Shown here: piece by piece, positions 45,033-54,343 of the stretch
Numbering within the stretch: the stretch's first letter is position 1
How the letters are laid out: each line of letters begins with the position of its first letter
NCBI GenBank assembly: GCA_039666455.1
Contig: JAVSLW010000027.1
Coordinates: 1-64,000, forward strand
Length of the DNA stretch: 64,000 bases
From: Methanobacterium sp.
Lineage (GTDB): Archaea; Methanobacteriota; Methanobacteria; Methanobacteriales; Methanobacteriaceae
Direction: 5' to 3'
Notes under the pieces: model-generated
What the model was told of the DNA's origin: nothing
The model's input: the letters and a program-made list of their open reading frames with translations, nothing else
Database searches by the model: none
Made by a program: the position numbers and the translations under genes

Positions 45033-45743
45033 TTACCTCTTGCATAATTTTTCAGAAATTTCGTCCAGCTCCATGTTTGCTTTCTCATAATCTTCTGGTC
45101 TTCCTATGTCTAACCAGTATCCATCATAAATGTAACTATTAACGATTTCACCATTTTTTATGAGCTTTTTTATTAGGTCCGGGAAATCTAGATATTTATC
45201 ATCTTCAATATAGTCTAAAACCCTTGGACTAAAAACATAAACACCCATACTTACTAAATAATTGAATTTAGGCTTTTCCGAATATCCTATAATCTCCTTA
45301 TTTTCACTTAGTTCAACTACTCCAAAATCAATGTTAACTTCTTTCTTTTTCAATGCGACGGTAGCTATAGCACCGGATTCATTATGATAATTTAGTAAAT
45401 TCGAAAAATCAATTGTGGTTATTACATCACCGTTCATCATTAAAAAATTTTCATTCAGTTCTTTTTTCATTTTTGACAAAGGTCCTGCTGTGCCTAAGGG
45501 TTCATCCTCTCTAAAATACGTTATTTTAGTATTGTATTTACTGCCATCATTAAAAAATGCCTTTATAAGTTCTGCTAAGTGACCTACGGCTAAAATAATT
45601 TCATCAAATCCATATGATTTTAATTGTCCAATTACGATCTCAAGAACGGGTTTATTTCCTATAGGCATCAGTGGTTTAGGAAATACAGTTGTGTAAGGTT
45701 TAAGTCTAGTTCCCTTACCTCCTGCAAGAATTACAGCTTTCAT
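45033..45743 (-). CDS. Sugar-phosphate nucleotidyltransferase
   Basis: 236 residues. MKAVILAGGKGTRLKPYTTVFPKPL is the classic N-terminal signature; MNGDVITTIDF carries the metal-binding Asp; YFREDEPLGTAGPL and DGYWLDIGRPEDYEKAN follow. Members join NTP to sugar-1-phosphate (mannose, glucose or heptose). It lacks the C-terminal beta-helix of GlmU-like enzymes. It lies in a minus-strand operon between the dehydratase and the aminotransferase, and probably makes their sugar-nucleotide substrate. Confidence 0.88.
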   Translation of the reverse strand: MKAVILAGGKGTRLKPYTTVFPKPLMPIGNKPVLEIVIGQLKSYGFDEIILAVGHLAELIKAFFNDGSKYNTKITYFREDEPLGTAGPLSKMKKELNENFLMMNGDVITTIDFSNLLNYHNESGAIATVALKKKEVNIDFGVVELSENKEIIGYSEKPKFNYLVSMGVYVFSPRVLDYIEDDKYLDFPDLIKKLIKNGEIVNSYIYDGYWLDIGRPEDYEKANMELDEISEKLCKR

Positions 45744-45755
45744 TTTTTATCCTCG

Positions 45756-46745
45756 CTATTTGTTGTAAATACTGGCTTTATAAAAATCAATATTCTTAGA
45801 TATCCAGTCGATTACATTTTTAAGTCCGTTATCCAGGGAAATTTCAGGCTCCCAACCTAAAATATTCTTTGCTTTAGCATTATCACACCATAATCGCTCT
45901 ACTTCACTGTCTTTTGGCCTAACACGAGGTGAATCCGAGGCAATTTTAACTTCTTTTTCCATAATATCAAATATTTTCCAAGCCAAATCTTTAATGGAGA
46001 TTTCAAAGTTGGATCCTATGTTTATTACTTCGCCTATAGACTTGGAGGACTCAGCAACTTTAACAAAACCTTCCACTGTATCTTGGACATGAGTATAATC
46101 CCTAGTAGGATATAGAGAACCTAAAGATATTTTATTACTTTTTAGAGCTTGTGTTATTATAGTGGGTATCACCGCTCTAGCAGATTGGCGCGGTCCATAT
46201 GTATTAAATGGTCTAATTACACTGACTGGCAATTCATAGGACCTGTAAAAACTTTCGGCAATTTTATCGGCACCTATTTTGGACGCGGAATAGGGTGACT
46301 GTCCCTGTAATGGATGATCTTCATCTATTGGAACATATTTAGCCGTCCCATATACTTCACTAGTTGATGTATGAACCACTTTATCAACATTTAAATCTTT
46401 TGCAGCGGTTAAAACATTTAAAGTGCCCATTACATTGGTTTCTACAGTTTCTCTTGGATGAATGTAAGAATAAGGTATAGCAATTAGTGATCCTAAATGA
46501 AAAATTACAGAAACATCTCTTGTAGCATATCTAATGGCATCAGAATCTCTTAAATCGCCATTTATAACCTCAATAAGATCAATTTTTTCTTTTGGCAAGG
46601 ATTCCAACATTCCCCAATCATTTCTGGAATTGTACCTTACAAATGCTTTAACGTCAGCTCCTAAATCAATCAAATATTCTGTAAGATGGCTTCCAATGAA
46701 TCCACCTGCACCCGTTATCAAAACCTTCTTTTTCTTTAATTTCAT
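45756..46745 (-). CDS. SDR-type NAD-dependent sugar 4,6-dehydratase (LegB-like)
   Basis: 329 residues. VLITGAGGFIGSHLTEYL (NAD site), HLGSLIAIPYSYIHP, STSEVYGTA, YSASKIGADKI (catalytic Tyr-x3-Lys), RPFNTYGPRQSARAVIP and GSLYPTRDYTHVQDT are typical of the extended SDR 4,6-dehydratases, with closest feel to LegB of legionaminate-type pathways. No NeuB-like synthase is in the window, so the end product is more likely a 4-amino-6-deoxy sugar. It is upstream of the nucleotidyltransferase and aminotransferase genes. Confidence 0.85.
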   Translation of the reverse strand: MKLKKKKVLITGAGGFIGSHLTEYLIDLGADVKAFVRYNSRNDWGMLESLPKEKIDLIEVINGDLRDSDAIRYATRDVSVIFHLGSLIAIPYSYIHPRETVETNVMGTLNVLTAAKDLNVDKVVHTSTSEVYGTAKYVPIDEDHPLQGQSPYSASKIGADKIAESFYRSYELPVSVIRPFNTYGPRQSARAVIPTIITQALKSNKISLGSLYPTRDYTHVQDTVEGFVKVAESSKSIGEVINIGSNFEISIKDLAWKIFDIMEKEVKIASDSPRVRPKDSEVERLWCDNAKAKNILGWEPEISLDNGLKNVIDWISKNIDFYKASIYNK

Positions 46746-46767
46746 AATTATTCCTTCAATTGAACAA

Positions 46768-47556
46768 TTATTTACTGCAAAAAATAACTCTCATAAATCC
46801 TAATCCAATGTATTCAAGTGGATAAAAAATTTTATCTGCATTGTACTTATTAATTGATTTATTCTTTATGGTTTCTCCTTCTGCATCTTTATTTTTTCTT
46901 TTAAATATGTTTAGATTAGTTAAATTATTAAATAAAGTTGAAATAACTCTTGAAATGGGCAAAGGTGAGGCATAGATAGTATCAACAGTTTTTATATTTT
47001 TGAATCCTACTTTTTCAAGATTAAGTTTTAAATAATTCATAGGATAGTTATGGCCTATTGATGCATTCATATCATATCCTTTAAGCCTATTATAAATATA
47101 AAGATAAGGAAAATATGTAGAATAATAATTTGGAACTGAAAATAGTAGTATTCCTTCCTTATTTAAGACTCTATAGCACTCTTTGAATATATCATTAATA
47201 TCCTCATTATGTTCAAAAGCACCAAATGAAATAATGGTATCAAAAAAGCAATTTTCGAAAGGAAGTTCATTAGCATCGGCTACTGCATAATTTCCTGATG
47301 GAAATAACTTTTTAGCAGTTTCAAAATGAATCTTGCTTAATTCTATCCCATAAAACTCATTATATTTATTTTTTAGTTTAATGAAATATTTCGCATCTCC
47401 ACAACCAATATCCAAAATTCTATTACCTGGTTTAAGATATTTTAGATTATCAATATACCTTTTAGTCCAATAATCGTCGAATAAATCTTCATTTGAATCA
47501 TTTATTCTCTTTACAGCTTCATTTTCCCAGTAATTTTTTGTTTCTTTTAAACTCAT
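46768..47556 (-). CDS. Class I SAM-dependent methyltransferase
   Basis: 262 residues. Motif I ILDIGCGDAKYF (SAM binding), motif II IELSKIHFETAKKLF, post-I AVADANELPFENCFFDTIISFGAFEHN, then a helical C terminus without known family marks. Placed in the glycan cluster, it probably methylates a sugar or sugar nucleotide, but the substrate is not visible. GAGG precedes the ATG. It is 22 bases upstream of the dehydratase gene on the same strand. Confidence 0.82.
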   Translation of the reverse strand: MSLKETKNYWENEAVKRINDSNEDLFDDYWTKRYIDNLKYLKPGNRILDIGCGDAKYFIKLKNKYNEFYGIELSKIHFETAKKLFPSGNYAVADANELPFENCFFDTIISFGAFEHNEDINDIFKECYRVLNKEGILLFSVPNYYSTYFPYLYIYNRLKGYDMNASIGHNYPMNYLKLNLEKVGFKNIKTVDTIYASPLPISRVISTLFNNLTNLNIFKRKNKDAEGETIKNKSINKYNADKIFYPLEYIGLGFMRVIFCSK

Positions 47557-47589
47557 GTTGTTCCTCGTAAATTGATAAAATATAGTTCA

Positions 47590-48012
47590 TTATTTTTTTC
47601 TTTTGATAATTTTAGCGGGTACTCCTACTACTAAAGAGTTAGATTGTATATCCTTTGTAACGACTGAACCTGCGCCTATAGTAACATTATTTCCAATCTT
47701 AACACCAGGTAAAATTACGGAATTGGATCCTATTTCTACATTATCTCCAATATCAATTGGATCAGAAATGAATTTTGAATTGTTACTTCCAGTTATAGTT
47801 GAGACAGAAATTATTTTAACACCATATCCTATTTTTACATTTTTCCCCATTTTTATACCCCCACCATAAAGAACAACACTGAAATCACCTATTTGCGCTG
47901 GTTTTCCTATTAACTCTCCATCGGGAAAACCTCCAGAAGTATAAATGACCAGAGAAGGACCAAATAATATTCTACGGATTATTCCTCTGAATCTATTAAT
48001 GATCATTTTCAT
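47590..48012 (-). CDS. Small hexapeptide-repeat acyltransferase
   Basis: 140 residues. Left-handed beta-helix repeats (IGDFSVVLYGGGIKMGKNVKIGYGVKI; IGDNVEIGSNSVILPGVKIGNNVTIGAGSVVT) and the closing VVGVPAKIIKRKK. Shorter than copy 39879-40520 but seemingly complete. It likely adds an acetyl group to a sugar. It begins the minus-strand glycan operon, 34 bases before the methyltransferase gene. Two possible ATGs lie six bases apart (MKM). Confidence 0.75.
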   Translation of the reverse strand: MKMIINRFRGIIRRILFGPSLVIYTSGGFPDGELIGKPAQIGDFSVVLYGGGIKMGKNVKIGYGVKIISVSTITGSNNSKFISDPIDIGDNVEIGSNSVILPGVKIGNNVTIGAGSVVTKDIQSNSLVVGVPAKIIKRKK

Positions 48013-48105
48013 GGATATCCTCTATTTTAGTTATATAAAAATAATTAAACATGAAATCCTTTAAATATGTTGTATATTTATTAAAAAGAAATTTTGAGAT
48101 TAAAC

Positions 48106-48543
48106 ATGAATAAAATAAAATTTACATTTGATATATTTCATATGCTTGAACTGGACTATTTAATTAAGTTAATTTCATTTTTAATACCTATTTTTGTTTT
48201 AAACAGTACACTAATCGGAATTTTAAATGGAATAAGAAAATGAAACCATATTCAATCAGTAACAGAAAGTGATTTGGGAATTTATGGTATAGCTTTAACA
48301 TTATCCAAAAGTTTCATAATTAATATCAGGAACATCATAGACTGGTCGTGATATGCAAAAATCATGGTAATAAACATCGATAAACATTATTTTAATCGGG
48401 ACTTTTCTATTATTTAGGGAATGGATGAGCATTTACTATATTTTACTCATGTTCTTGTTTTATTTGTGATTATCAATAGATTTTTGCTAATAAGTCAAGA
48501 CAGAATGGAAATTAAAGAAATTATAGAAAACATCAAAAAATAG
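48106..48543 (+). pseudogene. Decayed membrane protein, probably a Wzx-type polysaccharide flippase
   Basis: Three disconnected readable pieces. From ATG at 48106, 45 codons give LELDYLIKLISFLIPIFVLN then STLIGILNGIRK and a stop (48241); STL-x-G-x-LNG-x-RK fits the second helix region of flippases. A later frame gives LGIYGIALTLSKSFIIN (about 48271-48322). The last gives VIINRFLLISQDRMEIKEII and a stop at 48541, like a flippase C terminus. A full gene would be about 1.4 kb, so most is deleted. The cluster otherwise lacks a flippase, so the lipid-linked glycan must be flipped by a product encoded elsewhere. The rest of the gap 48013-48592 shows nothing else. Confidence 0.4.
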
Positions 48544-48592
48544 TTTCTTAATGAGTTTTAGCACAATTAAATGTTTTTTGAAATGAAATAAA

Positions 48593-49786
48593 TTAATGGT
48601 ATTTCCCTTCACACCTATTAACTTCAGCATACAGCTTTATTAACTCGTGTATTTTATTTTTAATATTAAATTCATCATTTATAATTTGAATAGAATTCTT
48701 TGCAAATTTTTTTCTTAAATTTGAATCCTCAATTAATACATCTAATTTAACTGCAAGCTGCTTTTTGTCTTTTGGAGGAACAAGAAAACCATTTTCACAA
48801 TCTTTCACTACTTCAGGTATTCCACCAACATCACTACTTACAATGGGAAGCCCACAAGCCATTGCTTCTAAAATAGAGATAGGTATACCTTCAGTATAGG
48901 ATGGCAGCACAAAAATATCTGCAGATTGGTAATATTCATGAACATTTACTGGTGATACTTTCCCGGTAAATATCACTGATTTTTCTAAATCCAATTCAAA
49001 TACTTTCTTTTTAAGTTCATCATATTTAGGCCCTTCACCTATTATCATAAGCATTGAATTCTTATTTTTTTTATTTACATCATAAAATGCATTTATTAAT
49101 TCAAAGATACCCTTGAATGTGTCTAAATATCCAACAAAAAGAAGTAATATGTCATTATCTTTAATTTTATGAATGTTGCGTAGGGATTCATTTTTAAATG
49201 GTTTAAATCTATCTGTATCCACGGCATTCCTTGAAATCATTATTTTGTTTTTAGAAATTCCTAAAGATATCATCTTTTTAGCCAGATCTCCACTTACAGC
49301 TATTGTTTTACTGCAATTATTCAAAGAAAATGCCAGTAATCTCTTAAAAAGAGGATGGTTTTCAAAATTGTTTATATCCATTCCATGGGCTGTAATAAAA
49401 ACAGGTTTTCCAATGATTTTTGCTACAATAACTCCTATAAGTCCTGTTGGTATGGTAGAATGAGCATGGATAATTTCAATATCATATTTCCTGATTACAA
49501 TGATTAAATTGAAAAACAGTGAAATGAGATAAGTTATAAGTCTGAAATTATCTTTTAAACCCTTAAAATGGACTAAAGCCCTAAATTCTCTTGGTTCTAA
49601 CCATCTAAATCTGTGAACATGAATTCCATCCATTATTTCCTCATAAGGTATGTCTGGATTATGTTGAGTAACTACATGAACTTCAAATCCCCTTTTTACG
49701 AGCATTTTAGCCTCATCAAATACAAAAGAACCATAATAGTCTCCTTTGTACTTTGGAAACATCGTTGGAACCAAGCAAATTTTCAT
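48593..49786 (-). CDS. Family 4 glycosyltransferase
   Basis: 397 residues. N-terminal MKICLVPTMFPKYKGDYYGSF with a Gly loop, IIHAHSTIPTGLIGVIVAK, FITAHGMDINN, and the C-terminal NAVDTDRFKP, LFVGYLDTFKGIFELI and FVLPSYTEGIPISILEAMACGLPIVSS, where E-G-x7-E is the donor-binding motif. A retaining GT-B enzyme of the cytoplasmic side. It stands between the flippase remnant and the GT39 copy B and belongs to the same surface-glycan set. Confidence 0.88.
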   Translation of the reverse strand: MKICLVPTMFPKYKGDYYGSFVFDEAKMLVKRGFEVHVVTQHNPDIPYEEIMDGIHVHRFRWLEPREFRALVHFKGLKDNFRLITYLISLFFNLIIVIRKYDIEIIHAHSTIPTGLIGVIVAKIIGKPVFITAHGMDINNFENHPLFKRLLAFSLNNCSKTIAVSGDLAKKMISLGISKNKIMISRNAVDTDRFKPFKNESLRNIHKIKDNDILLLFVGYLDTFKGIFELINAFYDVNKKNKNSMLMIIGEGPKYDELKKKVFELDLEKSVIFTGKVSPVNVHEYYQSADIFVLPSYTEGIPISILEAMACGLPIVSSDVGGIPEVVKDCENGFLVPPKDKKQLAVKLDVLIEDSNLRKKFAKNSIQIINDEFNIKNKIHELIKLYAEVNRCEGKYH

Positions 49787-49863
49787 AATGCTACCTTTTT
49801 TAAGTATTTAGCCAAAAAATCCTGATTTTGCCTTCTAAGAGAAAGCCCACTTGTAGCTATTTA

Positions 49864-51558
49864 TTAAACTGATCTTTTATATATAATCAACTTCCCAAAC
49901 TGCTTAATTGGTTTATATGAAGTTAAATTTAGCTCTGGCCGGTTACAGAAATAATAATCTGCATTATTGATTTCTAATTCTTTGTTGTAAGCTATATTAT
50001 CCTGTGAAGTTAAATTATAATCCGTTATTCCTCCATAGAACTTCTGATCGCCTTTAAATTCAGGCATAGGTCTTACATTGGTTTTCAAGTACCAACCGAA
50101 ATAGGGCCATATATCTGAACATATTGTCTTATTCTTATAATCAGGGTCATAATTTATAAACCATTCACTTGCCGAAATTATTATTTCATTGGTAACTTTG
50201 TATTTCTGGCTGGCTTGGATTATAGATGGCAAATAAGAGGTAGTGGATAAAAGGATTAGTATAATTAGGCTTATAGCAAGAATAGATGGTATTACATTAA
50301 AATTTTTAATTTTAAATTTTAATCGGTTTGAAATTCCACTTAAACCTAATATTAAAAAGTATGCGACTGGAGGAGCCATTAAAACGAAATATCTATCTAC
50401 CTTAATTGCAAAAACGCTGTGAAATATAAAAAATGCCATGAACCATGCGAAAAAGAGTATGTGCATATCCAGATCTTTTATTTTAAAGTTTTTAAGGAAA
50501 TCATAAAGCAAATAAGCTAAAATAAAGAATAAAACTTCACTATAATATGCCGAAATATGACCAAAACTAAAAGCAAAAACCAATGCTAAAGCCACAAATA
50601 ACACTAATTTCAATTTTGTATTTCTATTTCTAACATTTAATCCATTAAATAACATTTTTTTATCAAATGGCTCTCTTTTTAATTTTAAAATCATATAAAT
50701 AAAAAAACCGGCTGCAATAATTAATACAGTTAAAATACTTTCTATTCCTATAAATAAATGAAGTTTTTCGATGAAGAAGAATAAATTAGGGTTATACGCG
50801 GCACTTTCTGAGGAAAGGGAGGTTGAAGTTGCTCCAAAGAAGGCCATAAATGGGTAGACCATGTTGCCAAATTTTTGGCCATAGAAAATAAAGACAGGAA
50901 CCAATAACAAAAGAGATGTGAACATTCCACCAAGCATATTCTTGATATTTTTAATTTTATCTCTGTTTATCAAAATATAAAGACAAATAGGGAATATAAT
51001 AAGTGCACTGTTATATCTGGTTAAAAAAGCCAGCATAGCAAATGGGAACGCTAAGTAAAAGAACCTTGAATCTCTTTTAACAGCTAAGATCAGGAAATAA
51101 AATGTCCAGATTGTAAAGGAAACGCTTGCAAGATCTGAAAATCCAAATCCCATAATAAAAAGGACTGTGGGGAAAGTAGCATATACCAAAGCGCCTAAAA
51201 AACTTTGAATTGTACTAAATTTGAGTTTTAACAGGAAATATAGTCCAATAACGCCAAAGATATACAATAATCCATCTAAAGCAAAAAGTGTAGTCGGAGA
51301 TACATATCCCATTCTAAATGGAATAGAAGTTAAGAATGAAAGAAGGGGAGGCCTCATTAAATCTGAATAACCCATGTCCTGCCCGGCAAATACAAGGGCA
51401 TTAGAAAGAAAATCACATGCATCTGAAATTGGCCCGGTTTCGATTTGAATTATTACTCTGTAATATGTGATTAAACTTATAACTACAATTAAAATAATTA
51501 AGGGGATGTAAGTGTTATATTTTTTCCAGATATCTCTTGATTTAGATAAATTGTCCAT
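49864..51558 (-). CDS. GT39-type membrane glycosyltransferase, copy B
   Basis: 564 residues, about 11-12 membrane helices. The first external loop has GPISDACDFLSNALVFAGQDMG and MRPPLLSFL; the last helices include KVDRYFVLMAPPVAYFLILGLSG, then a soluble domain ending LTSYKPIKQFGKLIIYKRS. It is a paralogue of 37489-39195 over its full length; in copy A the first-loop motif is WDTYDFLA, here SDACDFLS. ATG at 51558 preferred over 51567. The two copies flank the glycan cluster, as if one was duplicated with it. Confidence 0.75.
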   Translation of the reverse strand: MDNLSKSRDIWKKYNTYIPLIILIVVISLITYYRVIIQIETGPISDACDFLSNALVFAGQDMGYSDLMRPPLLSFLTSIPFRMGYVSPTTLFALDGLLYIFGVIGLYFLLKLKFSTIQSFLGALVYATFPTVLFIMGFGFSDLASVSFTIWTFYFLILAVKRDSRFFYLAFPFAMLAFLTRYNSALIIFPICLYILINRDKIKNIKNMLGGMFTSLLLLVPVFIFYGQKFGNMVYPFMAFFGATSTSLSSESAAYNPNLFFFIEKLHLFIGIESILTVLIIAAGFFIYMILKLKREPFDKKMLFNGLNVRNRNTKLKLVLFVALALVFAFSFGHISAYYSEVLFFILAYLLYDFLKNFKIKDLDMHILFFAWFMAFFIFHSVFAIKVDRYFVLMAPPVAYFLILGLSGISNRLKFKIKNFNVIPSILAISLIILILLSTTSYLPSIIQASQKYKVTNEIIISASEWFINYDPDYKNKTICSDIWPYFGWYLKTNVRPMPEFKGDQKFYGGITDYNLTSQDNIAYNKELEINNADYYFCNRPELNLTSYKPIKQFGKLIIYKRSV

Positions 51559-51587
51559 AGAAATCACTGCATAATTGTAGTATTGAT

Positions 51588-52121
51588 TTATACTAACTTA
51601 AAATAAATTTCCTCATTCATCCTCGGAATCATAGCCGTTAAAACACACTGCTCAGTATTCTCAGCCCTATCAAGCATCCCTTTAGATAAATAACTAACCG
51701 CACCCTCTTTTTGACCCAGATTATCCACACCAGTCACTTTATCCATCACGTCTCCAACTTCTTTGCCCTTTAAAACTTCTTCAATTACAGAAGGCGGATA
51801 TTCAAAACCCGAACTAACTCCGAGAGTTATCCTTTCTCCATCAAAAATAGCACACCACTGTAAATCAATATATCCAGTTAATGAATTCGGTGTTTCCATC
51901 AAACCAGACTCTATTCCTACACTTAAATCAAAATCATCAAAATATGCATTTTTAGCCCTATTTATGGCCCCTTTAATGGTTTCATCTATACCAAATGGTT
52001 GATGTGGTACTTCTGAATCAACATCGATCCCTACAATGTTAACTTCTTCATAAACCTTTTCCAGAACACTCCTAACTGCATTAATCTTCACTGGATTTTT
52101 TGATCCGACTGCAACCTTCAT
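51588..52121 (-). CDS. DUF84 family inosine/xanthosine triphosphatase
   Basis: 177 residues. VAVGSKNPVKINAVRSVL at the N terminus, VPHQPFGIDETIKGAINRAKNA, SVGIESGLME and KEGAVSYLSKG match YjjX/MJ0226-like DUF84 house-cleaning phosphatases that remove deaminated purine nucleotides from the pool. Length is normal. It follows coaD by 12 bases on the same strand. Confidence 0.88.
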   Translation of the reverse strand: MKVAVGSKNPVKINAVRSVLEKVYEEVNIVGIDVDSEVPHQPFGIDETIKGAINRAKNAYFDDFDLSVGIESGLMETPNSLTGYIDLQWCAIFDGERITLGVSSGFEYPPSVIEEVLKGKEVGDVMDKVTGVDNLGQKEGAVSYLSKGMLDRAENTEQCVLTAMIPRMNEEIYFKLV

Positions 52122-52133
52122 ATTATCTGCCTT

Positions 52134-52598
52134 TTACAAAGCTTTAGAAGAATTTTTAAGAACTTTCCCATTTCTGTCTATTTCTCCATTCCTTATTCTT
52201 GTTGAAAGAATTGGTCTGCCATCATCTGCAAGCACCCAGTCAATTACAAAAATCTGGAGGGGATCCATTCCCTTTTTTTGCCTTATCTCATTAATTTTAT
52301 CTGCAACAGGTTTCGTCTCTCTACTTACAACTATTGCATCTATTTTTGAATCATAAATCGTTGGGCCGTAGGGGTCTTCCAGTTTTTTAACTTCATATCT
52401 TGAATTGAATTTCTGCAGGAACTCTTCAAGCCGGGAAATTCTTTTTGCATAGGGGTCAATATTGCCTTTTTTCCCTCCAAATTCATCAGATGTAACTCCA
52501 ATTAGCACATTATCACCTGTTTCAAACGCTTCATTCAGCAGTTTCTCATGCCCTTTGTGAAACCGGTCAAATGTGCCTCCAACAGCTACGTATTTCAT
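52134..52598 (-). CDS. coaD: Phosphopantetheine adenylyltransferase, archaeal type
   Basis: 154 residues. VGGTFDRFHKGHEKLL holds the T/H-x-G-H nucleotide-binding motif; GVTSDEFGGKKG, VSRETKPVADKIN and the end STRIRNGEID follow. It adenylates 4'-phosphopantetheine to dephospho-CoA. Archaeal enzymes are closer to the eukaryotic domain than to bacterial CoaD. First gene of a pair with the DUF84 phosphatase. Confidence 0.92.
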   Translation of the reverse strand: MKYVAVGGTFDRFHKGHEKLLNEAFETGDNVLIGVTSDEFGGKKGNIDPYAKRISRLEEFLQKFNSRYEVKKLEDPYGPTIYDSKIDAIVVSRETKPVADKINEIRQKKGMDPLQIFVIDWVLADDGRPILSTRIRNGEIDRNGKVLKNSSKAL

Positions 52599-52685
52599 TT
52601 ATTTTACCTTTTTGTTTGTTTAAAATAATGGTGATTTGAAAATTTTTAGATATTTTATTATAACTTAAATCCAGATTATAAGTAT

Positions 52686-54236
52686 ATGTTGCGTGAGCAA
52701 AATGTGGTTATAAAGGATCCAAGAAAGGTTAATTTAAGGTTTGCATCCTGTTACCCCAACCTCTATAAAGCAGCGATGTCTTCACTTGGTTTTCATGTTA
52801 TATATGATTTCCTGAATTCAAGGGAAGATGTATATTGCGAGCGGGTTGTTTATCCTTATGTTGAAAGTTTAGAGTCCAATACGAAACTTTCTGATTTTGA
52901 TATTATCAGTTTTTCACTGCAATATGAGCAGGACTATTTCAATGTGCTCAGGATGCTAAATAAAGCAGGAATTGAAGTAATGAAAGAAGATAGAACCTCA
53001 GATGATCCTTTAATTATTGCTGGAGGGCCGTGCGCAAGCTCAAATCCTCTCCCAATGAGTAAATTCATTGACCTTTTCATTGTGGGGGAAGCAGAGGTAA
53101 TTCTTGATGAAGTACTGGATACCTGTATAGAGCTTGACAACCCCAAAAAGGAAATTAATGCATTTTTAGATATAAAAGGAGTTTATATTCCAGATAACCC
53201 CGTAAAAATGGCTATAGTCAAAGAGATGGAAGATGCCTGGCATCCGGTAAGACAGGTCGTTTCAAAAACTGATGATAAACGTTTTATACCTGCATTTGGG
53301 GATGCATTTCTGCTTGGAGTTTCCAGAGGATGTACTCGGGGCTGTAGATTCTGTATGGCTGGCTGCATTTACAGACCCAGAAGAGAAGCTTCTTTAAAAA
53401 AATTATTTAAGATAGCTGAAAAAGGAAGAAAAGCCACAGGGTTAAATAAGATTGCTTTAATCGGAGCGGATGTTTCAGGGTACTCTAAAATAGAAGAATT
53501 ATGTGAAGGACTTATGGAGAGAGGGTTTAAAGTTACAAGCCCATCACTCAGGATAGAGGCCATAACTTCAAATTTAATTGATATTTTAGGAAAAAGTGGA
53601 CTTAAAACCATAACCATAGCTCCAGAATCTACATGGAGACTTAGAAATGTATTAAATAAACCAGTAACTGATGAACAGATTTTAAAGGTCATGAATATGG
53701 CATTTAAAAGGAAAATGAACGTTAAAATGTATTTTTTAGTGGGGTTACCTTTAGAGACAATGGATGATATTCAGGAAATGGCTGGCTATATAAAAACCCT
53801 CAGTAAGATGAGTGAAAGAAAAAATGCAGTTAGGATAAGCATAAATCCGTTTATTCCAAAGCCCCATACTCCATTTCAGTGGGAAGAATTTGATCTGGAG
53901 GATTTGAAGACAAAATATAATTACATAAATCAGAACCTTAAAAATGTGTCGCTAAAGCTTGAAGACTTAAAGGAGGCATATATTCAGCACATTTTATCAG
54001 TTGGAGATGCAAGAATTGGAGATTTAATTGAAAAAACCTATAAAAAGAAGTACAGGTTCAGGGAATGGGAAAAAGTAGATATTAAATGGAATTTAGATGA
54101 TGAATTACCCTGGAAAAATATTGATGTGGGTGTTAAGCCAGAATTTTTAAAACGTGAATACCAGAAAGCCATGAAAGGCGAAATAACACCGTGGTGTGAA
54201 ACTTTCGGGTGCTACAGGTGTGGTGCATGCGAATGA
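52686..54236 (+). CDS. Radical SAM protein with B12-binding-like N-terminal domain
   Basis: 516 residues. The first 190 look like the Rossmann-type B12-binding domain of radical SAM enzymes (SLGFHVIYDFLN, ISFSLQYEQD, IIAGGPCASSNP). The [4Fe-4S] motif is CTRGCRFCMAGC, followed by GADVSGYSKIEE, ITIAPESTWRLR, YFLVGLPLET and INPFIPKPHTPFQW. A Cys-rich end (CETFGCYRCGACE) may bind a second cluster. Related to the methylthiotransferase/MiaB-like superfamily, but no TRAM domain is seen. Substrate unknown. There is no ribosome site; a TATA run about 25-30 bases upstream suggests a leaderless or near-leaderless mRNA. Confidence 0.85.
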   Translation: MLREQNVVIKDPRKVNLRFASCYPNLYKAAMSSLGFHVIYDFLNSREDVYCERVVYPYVESLESNTKLSDFDIISFSLQYEQDYFNVLRMLNKAGIEVMKEDRTSDDPLIIAGGPCASSNPLPMSKFIDLFIVGEAEVILDEVLDTCIELDNPKKEINAFLDIKGVYIPDNPVKMAIVKEMEDAWHPVRQVVSKTDDKRFIPAFGDAFLLGVSRGCTRGCRFCMAGCIYRPRREASLKKLFKIAEKGRKATGLNKIALIGADVSGYSKIEELCEGLMERGFKVTSPSLRIEAITSNLIDILGKSGLKTITIAPESTWRLRNVLNKPVTDEQILKVMNMAFKRKMNVKMYFLVGLPLETMDDIQEMAGYIKTLSKMSERKNAVRISINPFIPKPHTPFQWEEFDLEDLKTKYNYINQNLKNVSLKLEDLKEAYIQHILSVGDARIGDLIEKTYKKKYRFREWEKVDIKWNLDDELPWKNIDVGVKPEFLKREYQKAMKGEITPWCETFGCYRCGACE

Positions 54237-54343
54237 TAATATTTTTTTGCGGTGGATTCATCTGGTTTGAGCAAAAGGCTGAGCTTTCACTTTAAGTAGT
54301 AATAGGTTTAACTATACAATAGAAAAAATGAGGGTAATAGATT

